From Orobanche coerulescens (Eukaryota; Streptophyta; Magnoliopsida; Lamiales; Orobanchaceae): a DNA stretch of 64,000 bases. Position 1 is the stretch's first letter. Each line of letters begins with the position of its first letter. The notes beneath the pieces were generated by a model that was given only the letters and a program-made list of their open reading frames with translations, had not been told where the DNA came from and did not search any database. A program made the position numbers and the translations under genes. The DNA lies in assembly GCA_033398695.1 (NCBI GenBank), contig CM065802.1, forward strand, positions 202,201,096 through 202,265,095, read 5' to 3'. This document shows positions 1 to 10,573 of this stretch, in pieces.

Positions 1-260
1 TGACATGTAGAGATAGCAGTCGAACTTTGCTTGGCACTTCTCCAAGCGCCCCACCATTCAGAGTAAAGATATACCCTGATGTGGACATCTGAGCATCCAT
101 GTCCCCCGAAAAATCTGAGTCTGTATAACCCATCACTCTTAGTTCTCCACCGCCGTATGTTAGAACCAAGTCTTTAGTCCTCCTTATGTACTTAAGAATG
201 TTCTTTACTGAGATCCAATGTTCTGCCTGGATTGTGACAGGCTTACTACGCTCACAGCAT
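1..260 (-). pseudogene. Copia-1 RNase H domain, partial and frameshifted
   Basis: The minus-strand translation shows the linker IRRTKDL followed by the RNase H start [10 protein letters not shown], which contains the first catalytic Asp of copia RNase H. It is out of frame with the RT segment that stops at 205, so a frameshift lies near 205-260. A second shift appears close to the window edge, where the expected continuation after the GGA turn is lost. The rest of RNase H and the 3' LTR are outside the window. Confidence 0.75.
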
Positions 261-1923
261 AGGCAATGTCCGGTCTAGTGCAAATCATTGCATACATAAG
301 GCTACCTACTGCCGAAGCATAAGGTACCTTGCTCATTTCCTTTCTATCTTCCTCACTTTGAGGACACATCTCTAAGGAAAGTTTTGCACCATGTTGCATA
401 GGTAGAAACCCTCTTTTAGAATCTTCCATCCTAAATCGCTTCAGGATCTTTTCTATGTATAGGGCTTGGGAAAGACCTAACATTCTTTTCGCTCTATCCC
501 GGTAGAGACGAATACCCAGAATATAGGTAGCTTCTCCCAAGTCTTTCATTGAGAACTCTTTAAAAAGCCAAGCTTTCACAGAACTGAGCATTCCTACGTC
601 GTTTCCTATAAGTAGAATGTCATCTACATATAATATTAAGAACGCAATTTTGCTCCCACTAACCTTCTTGTAAATATAGGGCTCTTCTTCGTTTTGGAAA
701 AAATCAAACTCTTTGACTGTCTCGTTAAAACAAAAATTCCAACTCCGTGAAGCTTGCTTCAGTCCATAAATGGCACGCTGAAGTTTGCATACTTTATGAA
801 TATTGGTTTGAGATATGAATCCCTTAGGCTGTTCCATATAAATCTCCTCCTCGAGGAATCCATTTAGGAATGCCATTTTCACATCCATTTGCCATATTTC
901 ATAATCTAAGTGGGCTGCTATAGCAAGCATCATGCGAATAGACTTAATCATAGCTACAGGCGAGAAGGTCTCGAAGTAATCGATTCCTTCTCTTTGGGAA
1001 TAACCCTTTGCCACAAGCCTGGCCTTATAGGTATCAACCTTGCCATCTCCATCAGTCTTTCTCTTATAGATCCATTTGTTTCCAATAGGCACTATGCCTT
1101 TAGGACGATCTACTAAAGTCAGGACACGATTAGCATGCATTGAGTCTATCTCAGCTTCCATAGCTTCTTGCCACTTGGTGGAGTCAACGTCTACCATCGC
1201 TTGGTCGTATGTAGAAGGATCATTCTCTTGACTACTTTCTGTCATCTCATGGACACCCAGTTCCTCTTGATGCAGATAGCCATACCTCTCAGGTAATTGA
1301 GAAATTCTACTAGACTTGCGAGGTTGTATTTGTATTTCAGAAGGTTCGGTTCTTATATCTTGCATAGGTGTCTCATTTGGTGTTTCTTTTATTTCTTCCA
1401 AAGAAATATTTCTACCTGCCCCTCCTTCCTGAACAAACTGATCTTCCAGGAAGTGTGCTTGTATAGCAACGATGATCCTATGATCTTCATGCATGTAGAA
1501 TAGATATCCCATTGAATCCCCTAGATATCCTATGAAACGACCTTTCACAGACCTAGTTTCCAATTTCTCTACTTTAGTCTTCTTGACATAAGCAGGGCAC
1601 CCCCAAATCCTAATGTGATTAAGACTTGGTTTCCTACCTCTCCACATCTCATGGGGAGTCCTAGGAATGGATTTGGAAGGACATCTGTTCAAGATATGCA
1701 CAGCAGTAAGGACCGCGTAACCCCACAGATAAATCGGTAGATCAGTATAGTTAAGCATGGAGCGAACCATGTCCAACAAGGTTCGGTTCCTTCTTTCTGA
1801 TACACCATTTAATTGTGGAGTAGCTGGAGGAGTGAATTGTGACACTATTCCTAGTTCTTTTAAGAACTCATCAAATTCGGTACTCATGTACTCACCACCC
1901 CGATCGTAGAAGAGTCTTAACAC
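205..1923 (-). pseudogene. Copia-1 integrase C-terminal half and reverse transcriptase
   Basis: This 572-codon open stretch begins inside the integrase catalytic core at the second Asp context (DRGGEYMS). It continues through the Glu context NGVSERRNRT and the copia integrase C-terminus (WGCPAYV, GRFIGYLG). The reverse transcriptase follows from about residue 250, with YKARLVAKGYSQ, MDVKMAFLNG, GLKQASRSWN and the catalytic YVDD in LYVDDILLIGND. The first M is only the first Met after a frameshift, not a real start, because the gag-pol of copia elements is one polyprotein. The segment ends early in RNase H through a frameshift. Integrase would insert cDNA and RT would copy the element RNA in cytoplasmic particles. 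This copy cannot make the full protein. Confidence 0.9.
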
Positions 1924-1969
1924 GGTTACTGTTTGATTTTCAACTAGGGCTTTAAATTCCTTGAATTTA

Positions 1970-2815
1970 TCAAAAGCTTGACTTATGTTTCATTAAGTAC
2001 ACGAATGTAATGAAATCGAAAGCCGTCTCGTGCCACTTCAAAGGGCCACGGATGTCGGTATGGATCAATCCAAGTTTTTTTGACTCTTTCAAAAGTCCTA
2101 CGAAGGGTAACTTAGTCATTTTGCCTTGAAGGCAAGATTCACAAGTTGGATAGGGATCTGATCCCAATGGACCCGTAAGCCCATCTTTCTCCATTTTATG
2201 AACCTTGGTCTGACCGATATGACCAAGTCTAAGATGCCACTTAAGTGCTTGGTTCGTTTCATCCCTACCACGCTTCCTAGTTATAGTGTTCACACTTGTC
2301 TTATTCTTTAAATTTAAATGGTATAAACCATTTAATAATGTGATAACAACCAATTTATTTCTGAAATAAATACGACAGGACCCATCTCCAATAAAGAAGT
2401 GAAATCCCTTTCGGTCCATGACCGGAATTGATACAATATTCTTGTGCCCCTTGGGCAAAACAAGTACATCTTCTAAAGTGAGAATAAAACCAGATTCTAA
2501 ATCCAACATAAGGGATTCGATATCAGAAGCCTCAACACTATGCCCACTTCCGACGGTGACCATCACCTCCCCTGAATCCAGCTTCCTACTTCGTTCCAGA
2601 TCCTGATTCATTATACAAATGTGAGAACTCGCACCGGAATCAAGTATCCAAGAAGTAGAATATACAGTTACAGAACAATTTGTTTCTAAAACTAGTAGTT
2701 CCGTACCTGAAGGCGCATTATGGTCAAGCTTTGGACAATACCTCTTCCAGTGGCCTAGCTCACCGCAGTTGAGGCATACATCCATTTTCTTAGCCCCTTT
2801 GCTCTTTTGAACCAT
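1970..2815 (-). pseudogene. Copia-1 nucleocapsid, protease and integrase N-terminus
   Basis: The minus-strand frame gives a CCHC zinc knuckle (CLNCGELGHWKRYC) near its start and an aspartic protease active site (LDSGASSHIC) at about residues 57-66. The GAG-pre-integrase zinc region follows (HLRLGHIG and CESCLQGKM), then the first integrase Asp context (IHTDIRGPL). Immediately after this the expected copia segment containing IDDYSRYG is missing: FDFITF runs straight into VYLMKHKS. The frame is the same as the upstream gag but shifted relative to the RT part, so the polyprotein is broken between 1923 and 1970. Confidence 0.9.
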
Positions 2816-2860
2816 TGGGGCCTTGCCCCTTTCCTTGTCGATCTTGGCTATCGGACCTAA

Positions 2861-3528
2861 CTACTTCTTGTTCTTTTTCTTCTTACTCTTGGACTTCCAA
2901 GTCTTAGAAGAAATCACAAGTGCAGCTTCCTTTCCCTTTGTCTTCATCTGAGACTGGGCAGTCGTCAGTTTGTTCAGTAGCCCAGCTAAGTTACATGCAA
3001 TCTCATTGCAGTTGAAGTTCATGACAAATTGGGAAAAGGAGTCAGGAAGTGACTGCAGGATAAGGTCAGTTTGGAGAGATGCATGCATCTGAAAATCAAG
3101 AGCTTCCAATCTCTCAATCATCGAGATCATCTTGAGGACATGGTCCCCAACCTTCTCTCCTTCCTTCATCCTGGATCCGAATAATTGCTTTGATATCTCA
3201 TATCTAGCAGTTTGGCTATGCTCTCCATAGAGCTTAGCCAGGTGCGCTAAGATAGCTCGTGAAGACGTCATCTTTTCATGGGCACGTTGAAGCTCATTGG
3301 TCATTGAGCCTAACATGTACCCTCGCACTCTTATGTCGTCTTTTACCCATTTCTCATGGGCATCGACATCTTCCTGATTGGCTCGGGTTCTTGCAGGAGC
3401 CGCTGGGATGTCCGCCTCCAAGACGTATCCCAGCATTTCCATAGTTAGGACAATCCTCAAGTTCCGAAGCCAGTCCACATAGTTAGGACGTTCTTTTCAA
3501 GTAGTATAGCGAGTGGGTTCATTGTCAT
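2861..3528 (-). pseudogene. Copia-1 gag (UBN2/retrotran_gag type)
   Basis: The gag domain is recognisable from DWLRNLRIVLTMEM through MLGSMTNELQ, ISKQLFG, VLKMISMIERL and LILQSLPDSFSQFV, the usual copia gag landmarks, ending in a Lys-rich tail. The probable original start is the ATG at 3528-3526 (MTMNPLAIL). Between that start and DWLRN the copy has lost part of the expected NYV-DW segment and is out of frame. The equivalent region is better preserved in Copia-3 (12197 onward). Gag would form the particle that packages the RNA. The following nucleocapsid/protease segment is in the same frame. Confidence 0.88.
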
Positions 3529-5203
3529 ATTGAGAGTTTTGTTAACTGCAGAGAATAATATGAGATTCGTTAGTGATTGTTTAATTATGATCCGAGTAAA
3601 GAATTTAAGGACTTTCTTTATTCATAACTCGGCTCCCACTATTTTATCGGCATTTACACACTCCCATGTTAAATCCGGAAGCCTTGGGTGACTTCATAGT
3701 GGTGATCGATTTCTTCACAAAGTTTAATAGAGGGCAACCCATACGGTTTATATTCTATTATTCTTTATAAAGTGGTATCTAATACCAACCCATCTAATGG
3801 ATGATTCGATCTTCTTTTACCCCTAGTTCACTTGCCCTCAACCCATTCGGTTTCTATGGCTCGCTGAACTATCTAAGTTTAAACCGTCAACTCCTATTAG
3901 TCTGACAATTGAATCTTACCCTGCAACCCATACGGTTTATAGGGGTTTGATTTGTCACAACCAAAGGCATCTAATGCACTCTAGGAATTTATCAACTTTC
4001 CCCAAAAATATTACCCCGACATACTCGGAAGAATAATATTCCGGTTTAGATTTCAATTTTCCATGAGTTTGGCGGAGGGTAGGAAACCTCGTAACCTTTA
4101 TAACTTAGTGTTTGTAAGTGGGAGTATTAACGCGATTATATGTTACACTTTGCACATTAATCCGTTTATAAGCGCGGTTTGTGGTTTGTCAATCATTCAA
4201 AATGAAAAACAATAAATAGCAACCTAGTTACTACCAACGTATAGCTCATGGACTTTTTCCTAAGTATTGGGCCAAGCCAAATAAAGAAAGGAAAAATACA
4301 GTATTGATTCTTCGTCTTCTAGTCGGTCGTCTTCGGTCTTCGTCATAGCCATATGAATAATTACATCATTGAACAATACGTCCTATAATACATATTTTCT
4401 AGTAAAAATAAATAGGCTCAAAATGGCCTTTACAACCATATCGAATCGAACAAATCAACAACTAAGTCCACGAGCTATATCACCATCACATAAGGCATTC
4501 CATACAACATGTAACGGTAAATAAAATTAAATAATCAATTAATAAATTAATCCAATTAATATAAAAATTAATCTATTTAATTTCTACAATATTAATCAAA
4601 TTAATATTTATAATCGTCATTTTAATCCGTTCAAAGTAATCCGGCCAAAACAATATTCTCGTCTAATAATTTCCCTTAATAAAAAGATATTCCAAATATT
4701 TTATTAAATCCAATTAAATCCAATTTAAATTTCGAAAATTATTACAACGAAATATAAACACAAAAATAGAGTCCGGAAAATCGATGTCGAGGCCACGGCC
4801 CGATTCAAAATCGGGCGAAAACCCGAGAATCGCGGGACCGAGTCACTCGGCCATCGCCGGCGGTGGCCGACCGGCTCTGAGCCTACCGAGTCACTCTCGG
4901 CCGGCGGCAACGATCCGATGCTGCTGCCGCATTGCGTCTTCGTGCGGTATTCGTGTTTAACCCCCGTTTTTCTCATTTTTTCGACTCGCTTCCAAAACGA
5001 AAAGTTTCTTAACTTCATGAAGAACTTATAAATCAACAAAAATCAAATTTTTCAGATTTATAATTCACATAAAATATTCGAAACTTGACTTACTACGAAT
5101 GATTAAATTTCTTCGATTATATCTATTATGATTCTAAATCATAAACATCATCAAATAACATTCCAAATGCAAAGATGATCGTATATACGATATATTTGAC
5201 CTC
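3529..5203 (-). other. Copia-1 5' leader, noncoding, with a GC-rich island
   Basis: About 1.7 kb separates the PBS from gag. It is mostly AT-rich and carries no credible gene. Segments between 3600 and 4200 match the Copia-3 leader (11500-12180) in reverse complement, showing common descent. A sharply GC-rich island lies at about 4795-4935 (repeated cggcc, gccgg and cactcgg motifs), roughly 280-420 bases from the PBS. Short ORFs spanning it are not conserved in the related elements, so I do not call them genes. Confidence 0.7.
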
Positions 5204-5215
5204 GCTCCGATACCA
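5204..5215 (-). promoter_or_regulatory. Copia-1 primer binding site (tRNA-iMet type)
   Basis: The minus strand reads TGGTATCGGAGC one base after the LTR end. It differs by one base from the common plant iMet primer site TGGTATCAGAGC. Confidence 0.85.
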
Positions 5216-5216
5216 C

Positions 5217-7055
5217 TGTTGGTTTTCCACAGAAAATAAACGCAGCAGAAGAATAACGGAATCCCTAAGAGGATCGACCAAGTAACGTATATACGAAAAG
5301 AAAAATACGAAGATCAAGGAATCAAAGTCCCATACCTATGATGTCTCTGAAAAATCTTCGTATGATGATGATGATGATGAAGGGCCCTTCGTTCCAAGCA
5401 CCTAAAGCAAGATGCCTCTACTTCACATGCCGGAACTTGATGGAAAAATCGACAAGCTTCCTTTCTTCAAGAATGCGGCTAGGGAAGCTTGTAGGAATTT
5501 TCTCTCTCAATGTATTCTTCTTATATCTTGTCTCTAAGATCAAGATGAAGTTTTCAACCTTACTCTCTCACTCAAATTCGTGATTTTGAGTTCTTACTAG
5601 AAGAAGTTGTCCTCTCTCCTTTTTAAAGACTTTTATTTATAAAAAAATGAAAGTCTTCCTTTAACACATGATTGAGGGTATCAAATACACCTCACATATG
5701 TCACCTAGTGACATAAAATAAGTTTAAAAGAGACAAGAGAGGGAGAGGGGCGGCCTTAAGGGAAATTTCCAAGAAGACGGGTCGAATTTACTCGGCTCGT
5801 GTACTGGATGTTCGTCAAAACGAATCCCTCGTGTACCGGATGTTCGTCAAACGAATCCGTTTTATTTCCAATTTGTTTGGACTAATTAATTAATCCAATT
5901 AATTAATTATATCAAACACAAATATATATATTTCTCTAAGAAATATAATTTATGAATTAAAGTAATCACCCAGTAACCTACTTACAATTCATAAGACCGC
6001 TATTTGATTTATCCGATAAATCAAACTTAGATATCTAATATCTAATATTATAAGAGAGATTATTAATTCACATTTATCCATCAATGATCCTATTGCGCGA
6101 CTCCGTAGGTTCGTCTCAGCCGGCATTGGGAGGAACCAATGAGTGCGGGCAGCACTTAGCCAGCCTAGCGGGCCGCACTGTAAACCCCGACTGAGAACGA
6201 ATGAACAAATCATTCCAGAACCATTATGTCATGAATACTATATACGTATAGACCCTTCATCAGATGTCCCGGTCAAGTCTTCGGGTCACGGTAAAGTCAA
6301 ACCCTACTGTTGACTAAACTCTATACATGTGTTAATGCAAATCAAAACCGACTGATTAATAGTGTATCTAATACGACTATATCAGAATGCTTTGGCCAAA
6401 GACTTATGATCTTATTTGCCATTAACCGTATAGGACATTTGCCTGCTCACTAACAGGAGATAGAATCCTTTCTTGGCGTTCAGCAAAGACTGCTACCTGC
6501 CCGTATAGTCCGCACTTCGAGGTCGACTCAGCAATTAAGCAAATGAGTCTAACTACTCTAATGACAAACTAAACGTCACAGACATCTTCTACCGAACCCT
6601 CAAGTCAAAGGTCCACGTATACTATCACAACCTTTCGATTCGTCATCGACTCTCCGAGAGTGAATACCGTGTGGTGAATCGAGAGTATGAGTCATGTTCG
6701 AGTATCTGGTCCCACCAATATACTTATAACTATGCTATCAAGACGTGCACACATCCTAGCATCGATTATACAAGTCTTATTAAAACTTAATGTCCTGTTA
6801 AGTTTTATCGACTTGCGAACTAGTTAAGCATTCGAGCTCTAAACACTTCTAGTGCCTATCTCCTTATCTCCATAAGGAGTAGAATGTTCACTCTCAAATG
6901 CAAGGACTATTATTCTATATACCAAATCACAATGCCAGTGATATACAATAATATAGAAATAATAATTGCCTTATTAAATATAATATTCATAATTATAATA
7001 CAATTGCTCTCACTCTCTCATCCTCTGAGTGGCATTCGAGGGCATATTCCTAACA
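5217..7055 (-). repeat. Copia-1 5' LTR
   Basis: On the plus strand the LTR starts TGTTGG next to the PBS and ends CCTAACA at 7049-7055, an imperfect inverted terminus of the TG...CA form. The same pair of termini is used by Copia-2. At 1839 bp it is long for copia. It contains a short (ATG)n run near 5363-5380. Sequence immediately outside (7056 onward) belongs to a gypsy LTR. The other LTR is off the window, so neither the target-site duplication nor the age can be measured. Confidence 0.85.
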
Positions 7056-7648
7056 GCTTACGGCCGTAACTCGCACACATTACGGCCGTAACCGGCACCT
7101 TACGGCCGTAACTCGGCCAGGCCAGGCCCTGCTCCGGCCGTGACTCGGCCGTGGCCACTCCGACGGCCCGGACGACCCCGAAACCCGAACCTGAGTAAAA
7201 ATCGAAGATACGGTTACGAAGTACTCGCAAAGACGAATCCAAGCGCTAAGAGAACACACGATTCCGACCACCTGAAGTGTCGGAATTCGACAACGGAAGT
7301 AATTACCCCAAACTTTGGGAAATTACAAAAATGGCCCAAAATGTCCGAAATACACGATACATGATCGAAACACCGAACCAAAGCTCGCAACATGAATAAT
7401 AACATTAAATGAACTTACTAGAAACTCAAAGCAACAGTTTCGGACGAGATTCGCAAGAATTAAACTCAAGTGCGAAAAAGTCGCTAAAAAGCACGGAACT
7501 CAACAAAACGACACTGAAATGAACTCGGACGTCGAAAAGTGCAGAATTAAATATTCTCAGAATGACGAAACGGTCACATGAGAGTCGAGAAAACGGACTT
7601 CCGCCGAAAAAAGAAAATTATCGGAAATCGAAATTTACAGGTATTACA
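7056..7648 (-). repeat. Gypsy LTR fragment (5' part), interrupted by Copia-1
   Basis: The right end reads GGTATTACA on the plus strand, so the LTR starts TGTAATACC on the minus strand. It aligns by eye with the U3 region of the noncoding gypsy array LTRs, for example near 28600-28949 (the AAATTACAAAATGGCCC-like segment, GAGATTCGCAAGAAT, CGGACTTCCGCCGAAAA). The fragment ends at a cluster of TTACGGCCGTAA palindromes where Copia-1 inserted. The remainder of this LTR should lie on the far side of Copia-1, outside the window. Confidence 0.8.
7058..7111. repeat. Three TTACGGCCGTAA palindromes in a gypsy U3
   Basis: Perfect 12-bp palindromes occur at 7058-7069, 7080-7091 and 7100-7111, followed by degenerate ggccgt copies to about 7165. 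They lie about 540-590 bases from the LTR start, the same position as the palindrome clusters of the related LTRs. The Copia-1 boundary falls two bases from the first copy. Confidence 0.9.
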
Positions 7649-8539
7649 AATGGTGTCGTTTAAGACTGATTCGTGTTAACCTTTCATTTAGGAATGGTCG
7701 TGGTCACTTCGGGTCATTCCTTGCCTGTTTTTTATTTTCCGTCTCGTCGAAGATGTCTCAAAGGCAAGTATATTACATTTGTATGCATATTCTAGTATTT
7801 GATTTATGGCTTCCCATTTATGTTGTGGATGTGAATGCGTTTGTTCAACAAGGAATGGTCTAACGAAGCCTCGTGGGATACGTAGTACCGTGTGTATGCA
7901 TCTCGTGAACTGGGGTTAACCACCCAGGGATGGTCCGATGGGGCCTCTGCGGGGTGCGGTGGCCGTGAGTCTTGTACCAACGGTTAACCTTTGAAATGTT
8001 TTGTTCGAGAACTATATTTTGTGCATGTGCACCGTAATATTCCAGAATATAAATGTTTTCCAAAATAATTTTTGGCGCATAATTCATCAGATTAGAATGG
8101 TAGTTTAAATGGATTGTACTTGCACTAGCTGTTGGTGCTAACCCCTTAAATGGGGGAAACTTTTGTATTTCAGGTACAGGTCATGGAGGCAAACGAGCAT
8201 GTGGACGGTACAAGGATGATGGGCAAGGGTGATTCTGTTCAATGGTAGTTTGCTTGGCGTCTTGTCTTTTAGTTTTACTAGTTATGTCATTTGTTTCATT
8301 ACTCGAGTACTTTCTTCATTTGGACATGTATTTGTTTTTGGACCCGATTTGGGAAAGATTTCATTTATTACTGTCGGGTTCGGTATATTGTTTCGAATGT
8401 ATTAAAATTGTGGAATCATCCGTATGTTGATGATGTTTGTCATCGGTCGTGATGTCGAGTTTGTGCATTAGCCTAGTGGATTCCAACGGGTTGGGTCCAC
8501 ATCACTGTAATATGCCCTGAACGTCTTGGGGGTGTTACA
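7649..8539 (+). repeat. Decayed gypsy LTR, 3' part, plus orientation
   Basis: The stretch ends GGGGGTGTTACA at 8528-8539, the 3' terminus used by the Tekay-type LTRs here. It shares with the Tekay LTR the segment CTTGCACTAGCT, then GCTAACCCCTTAAATGGGGG and ATTTCAGGTAC, in the same order and orientation. A single degenerate copy of the LTR minisatellite (ccagggatggtccgatggggcctctg) is present near 7924. The 5' part is interrupted by the minus-oriented gypsy LTR that ends at 7648. No PBS follows. Confidence 0.7.
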
Positions 8540-9589
8540 CTGTGTGCGCTGGATCATCGGATTTCCATGAGTATACATTGTTGTTATTGTTGTGCGCATA
8601 TTGATGTTGTCATGTGAGTATGCATTTGTAGGTCTCTTGTAGGACCAGGTCCGTATGTTGTATTGATGTGATCTCGGATTAGACTGACATGAATTGTCGT
8701 GGCATTGCGTATCTTGAGGTACGATCCATATTTTCTTCCTGGTACTTGTGTTTTGATTGGCAATGGATTATCATGTTTAGATTTGATGATATTATCTGAT
8801 GGATTTGGTCGGACAGAGTTGGTATATTTCGTATCAGTGAGTTGTGATGATGTTTTGAGAATCTTAGGTATTGTCTGGGATACAATATAAATATGTGTAC
8901 GATTCAGTGTGTTTTTGAGAATACTAGATGTGGAATATGGTTAGGATTACTTTGATGAGGATTATCACGAATTGGTAAGGTTATGATGGTAAGATTACAT
9001 TGGTAGTATCCTTACTTATTATTTTCATTGGTATGTAATTATTGATGTGATGGGATCGTTATCATTGTTGAGTATTATGGCTGACCCCGTCGTGGGCTTT
9101 ATTTTTAGGTTAATAGATATTGAGCTTGTAGCGGTCGTGAAAAGATGAGCTTCCCGGGGGATACTGGCTATGATGTGTGTTTTACGGATCGAGTATTTTT
9201 GTCTAATTGATTCCGCTGCAAATGTATTTTTAATTGTAAATTTTTTATCCGCTGCGTGAGTATTTTCAGAATATAATTTTGGTATTTTGCAAACTTGGGT
9301 TATTTTGAAAAATCAATTTCTAAACTATTTTGTCAGTATGTGTAAGCAGTGGCTTAACGTATACTTTTGAAACTGTTGAGTTTTGGCATTTTGGCCTTGT
9401 ATTTTAAATGGGATTTTATGACGGTATTTGGAAAATAGATTTTATAGTCTTTTTAAAAAAAAGGTATTACCGTCATTGCCGCTTGGGCGTATTCGAAATG
9501 ATTGCGAAAAATGTCTTTCAGCCTTGTGGGTTTCGGCGCGGGCCCCACCGTGCTGTAATATTCCCGGATGGCTCTGGGGGTGTTACATA
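8540..9589 (+). repeat. Gypsy noncoding internal remnant ending in LTR-like sequence
   Basis: No gene is visible. The segment TTATCCGCTGCGTGAGT near 9245-9262 and the downstream ATTACCGTCAT and GGCGCGGGCCCC motifs match the noncoding internal region of the array elements (31080-31345, reverse complement). The stretch ends TGTAATATTCCCGG...GGGGGTGTTACA, resembling the last 35 bases of the same LTR family. I read it as a rearranged or deleted relative of the noncoding element. The exact structure is uncertain. Confidence 0.5.
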
Positions 9590-9794
9590 CTTAGTATAAA
9601 TAAAGGGTCTTGGACAAGGAGTTGTCACAAGTTAAAAATCACGCAACCCTAATTATGTTACATAGAAATTGGCCCTCCCCTCTTCAGATCGGCCGAACTG
9701 TTTTCTATCCGGAAAATTCGTTTTGGCCATCTCTATCTTCTTCCCTTAGTTAATTTTGACCAACAGTACAAATCCTTCTATCAAGGGGATTATT
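9590..9794. other. Unassigned spacer
   Basis: This 205-bp AT-rich stretch lies between gypsy remnants and the Copia-3 LTR. It contains a TATAAATAAAGGG motif near 9596 but no ORF or repeat that I recognise. Confidence 0.4.
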
Positions 9795-10560
9795 TGTTGT
9801 ACTGTTTATCAATATTATTCGTAAGGATCTAGGAATCCAGCTTGTACTAGTTGATTGTGTGTGGATCACCGAAAGAGGAAGACGTTTTTTATCAGCTTCT
9901 GCTCCGGGTTTAGATCTGTTCTTCAGATTAAGGTATTTCGACGAACCTTCTATAAATAAATTAAATACTGCATAAAGATCCTCTTCTGGAATTTTCATTA
10001 ATTGTTCCGCTGTGTTTTTGCTCATATTTATTGTATTAGATACACATAAAACCCAACATTGAGGACAAATGGATGAGATATCATATCTCATCATTTGATC
10101 TCTTGTTGGCATAAACTAAAACTTACACATGATGAAGTAGTAAAAAAAAATACACACACACAACTACTGGCTGTGAGGTTTTGAGAGAGGGAGAAAAAAA
10201 TTTCTTGAATTTTCTTGTTCATCTTAGAGAGAAAGAAAAGGAAGAAGGGAAGAGAAGAAAAATACTATATCCATTCCTAGCCGTGTTCTTCAAGAATACT
10301 ATATGTAACTTTTTCGATCAATATCCGATGCGTGATAACATAGAGACACTCGACATATTCGGTGTTTGATAATTCATCAAGTTTGAAGGAATTGGATTCG
10401 TGTACGTGTTCGTGACGGGAAAAAGCTTGGCTCAGGTTTTTCCTTCAATAAGAAATTATCAAAGATCAACGAGGTATGACGCCATTACTTTTATCTTCGT
10501 CAATTTTATATATTCGTATATATGATGCTTCATCAATCCTTTAGTCATCGAATCACAACA
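9795..10560 (+). repeat. Copia-3 5' LTR
   Basis: The start TGTTGT and end ACAACA form perfect inverted termini. The end abuts a primer-site-like sequence at 10562. A TATA box (CTATAAATAAATT) lies near 9949. A purine-rich tract of aga and gaa units at 10190-10262 and a (CA)n run near 10150 also occur in the related LTR fragment at 63500-64000. The left boundary is inferred from the termini only, since there is no second LTR to compare. Confidence 0.65.
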
Positions 10561-10561
10561 G

Positions 10562-10573
10562 TGATATCAGAGG
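10562..10573 (+). promoter_or_regulatory. Copia-3 degenerate primer binding site
   Basis: TGATATCAGAGG follows the LTR end by one base. It has two differences from TGGTATCAGAGC. Confidence 0.65.

Larger units (their letters stand above)
1..7055 (-). mobile_element. Copia-1: Ty1/copia LTR retrotransposon, truncated by the window edge
   Basis: The element reads leftward: 5' LTR (5217-7055), PBS (5204-5215), a long leader, gag, nucleocapsid/protease, integrase and reverse transcriptase, with RNase H cut by the window start. The 3' LTR and left target-site duplication lie outside the window. The domain order protease-integrase-RT-RNase H is the defining Ty1/copia order. The coding region is broken by at least one frameshift between 1923 and 1970, a frameshift near 205-260, and an apparent small deletion at the gag N-terminus. 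The element sits in a gypsy LTR (7056-7648). I call it an inactive copia copy. Its lineage within copia is not resolved by reading alone. Confidence 0.93.

Noticed and set aside
8528..9589. Two complete gypsy elements ending at 8539 and 9589
   Set aside because: Both ends have the GGGGGTGTTACA terminus, but no PBS, PPT, LTR pair or duplication could be found, so only remnants are called.
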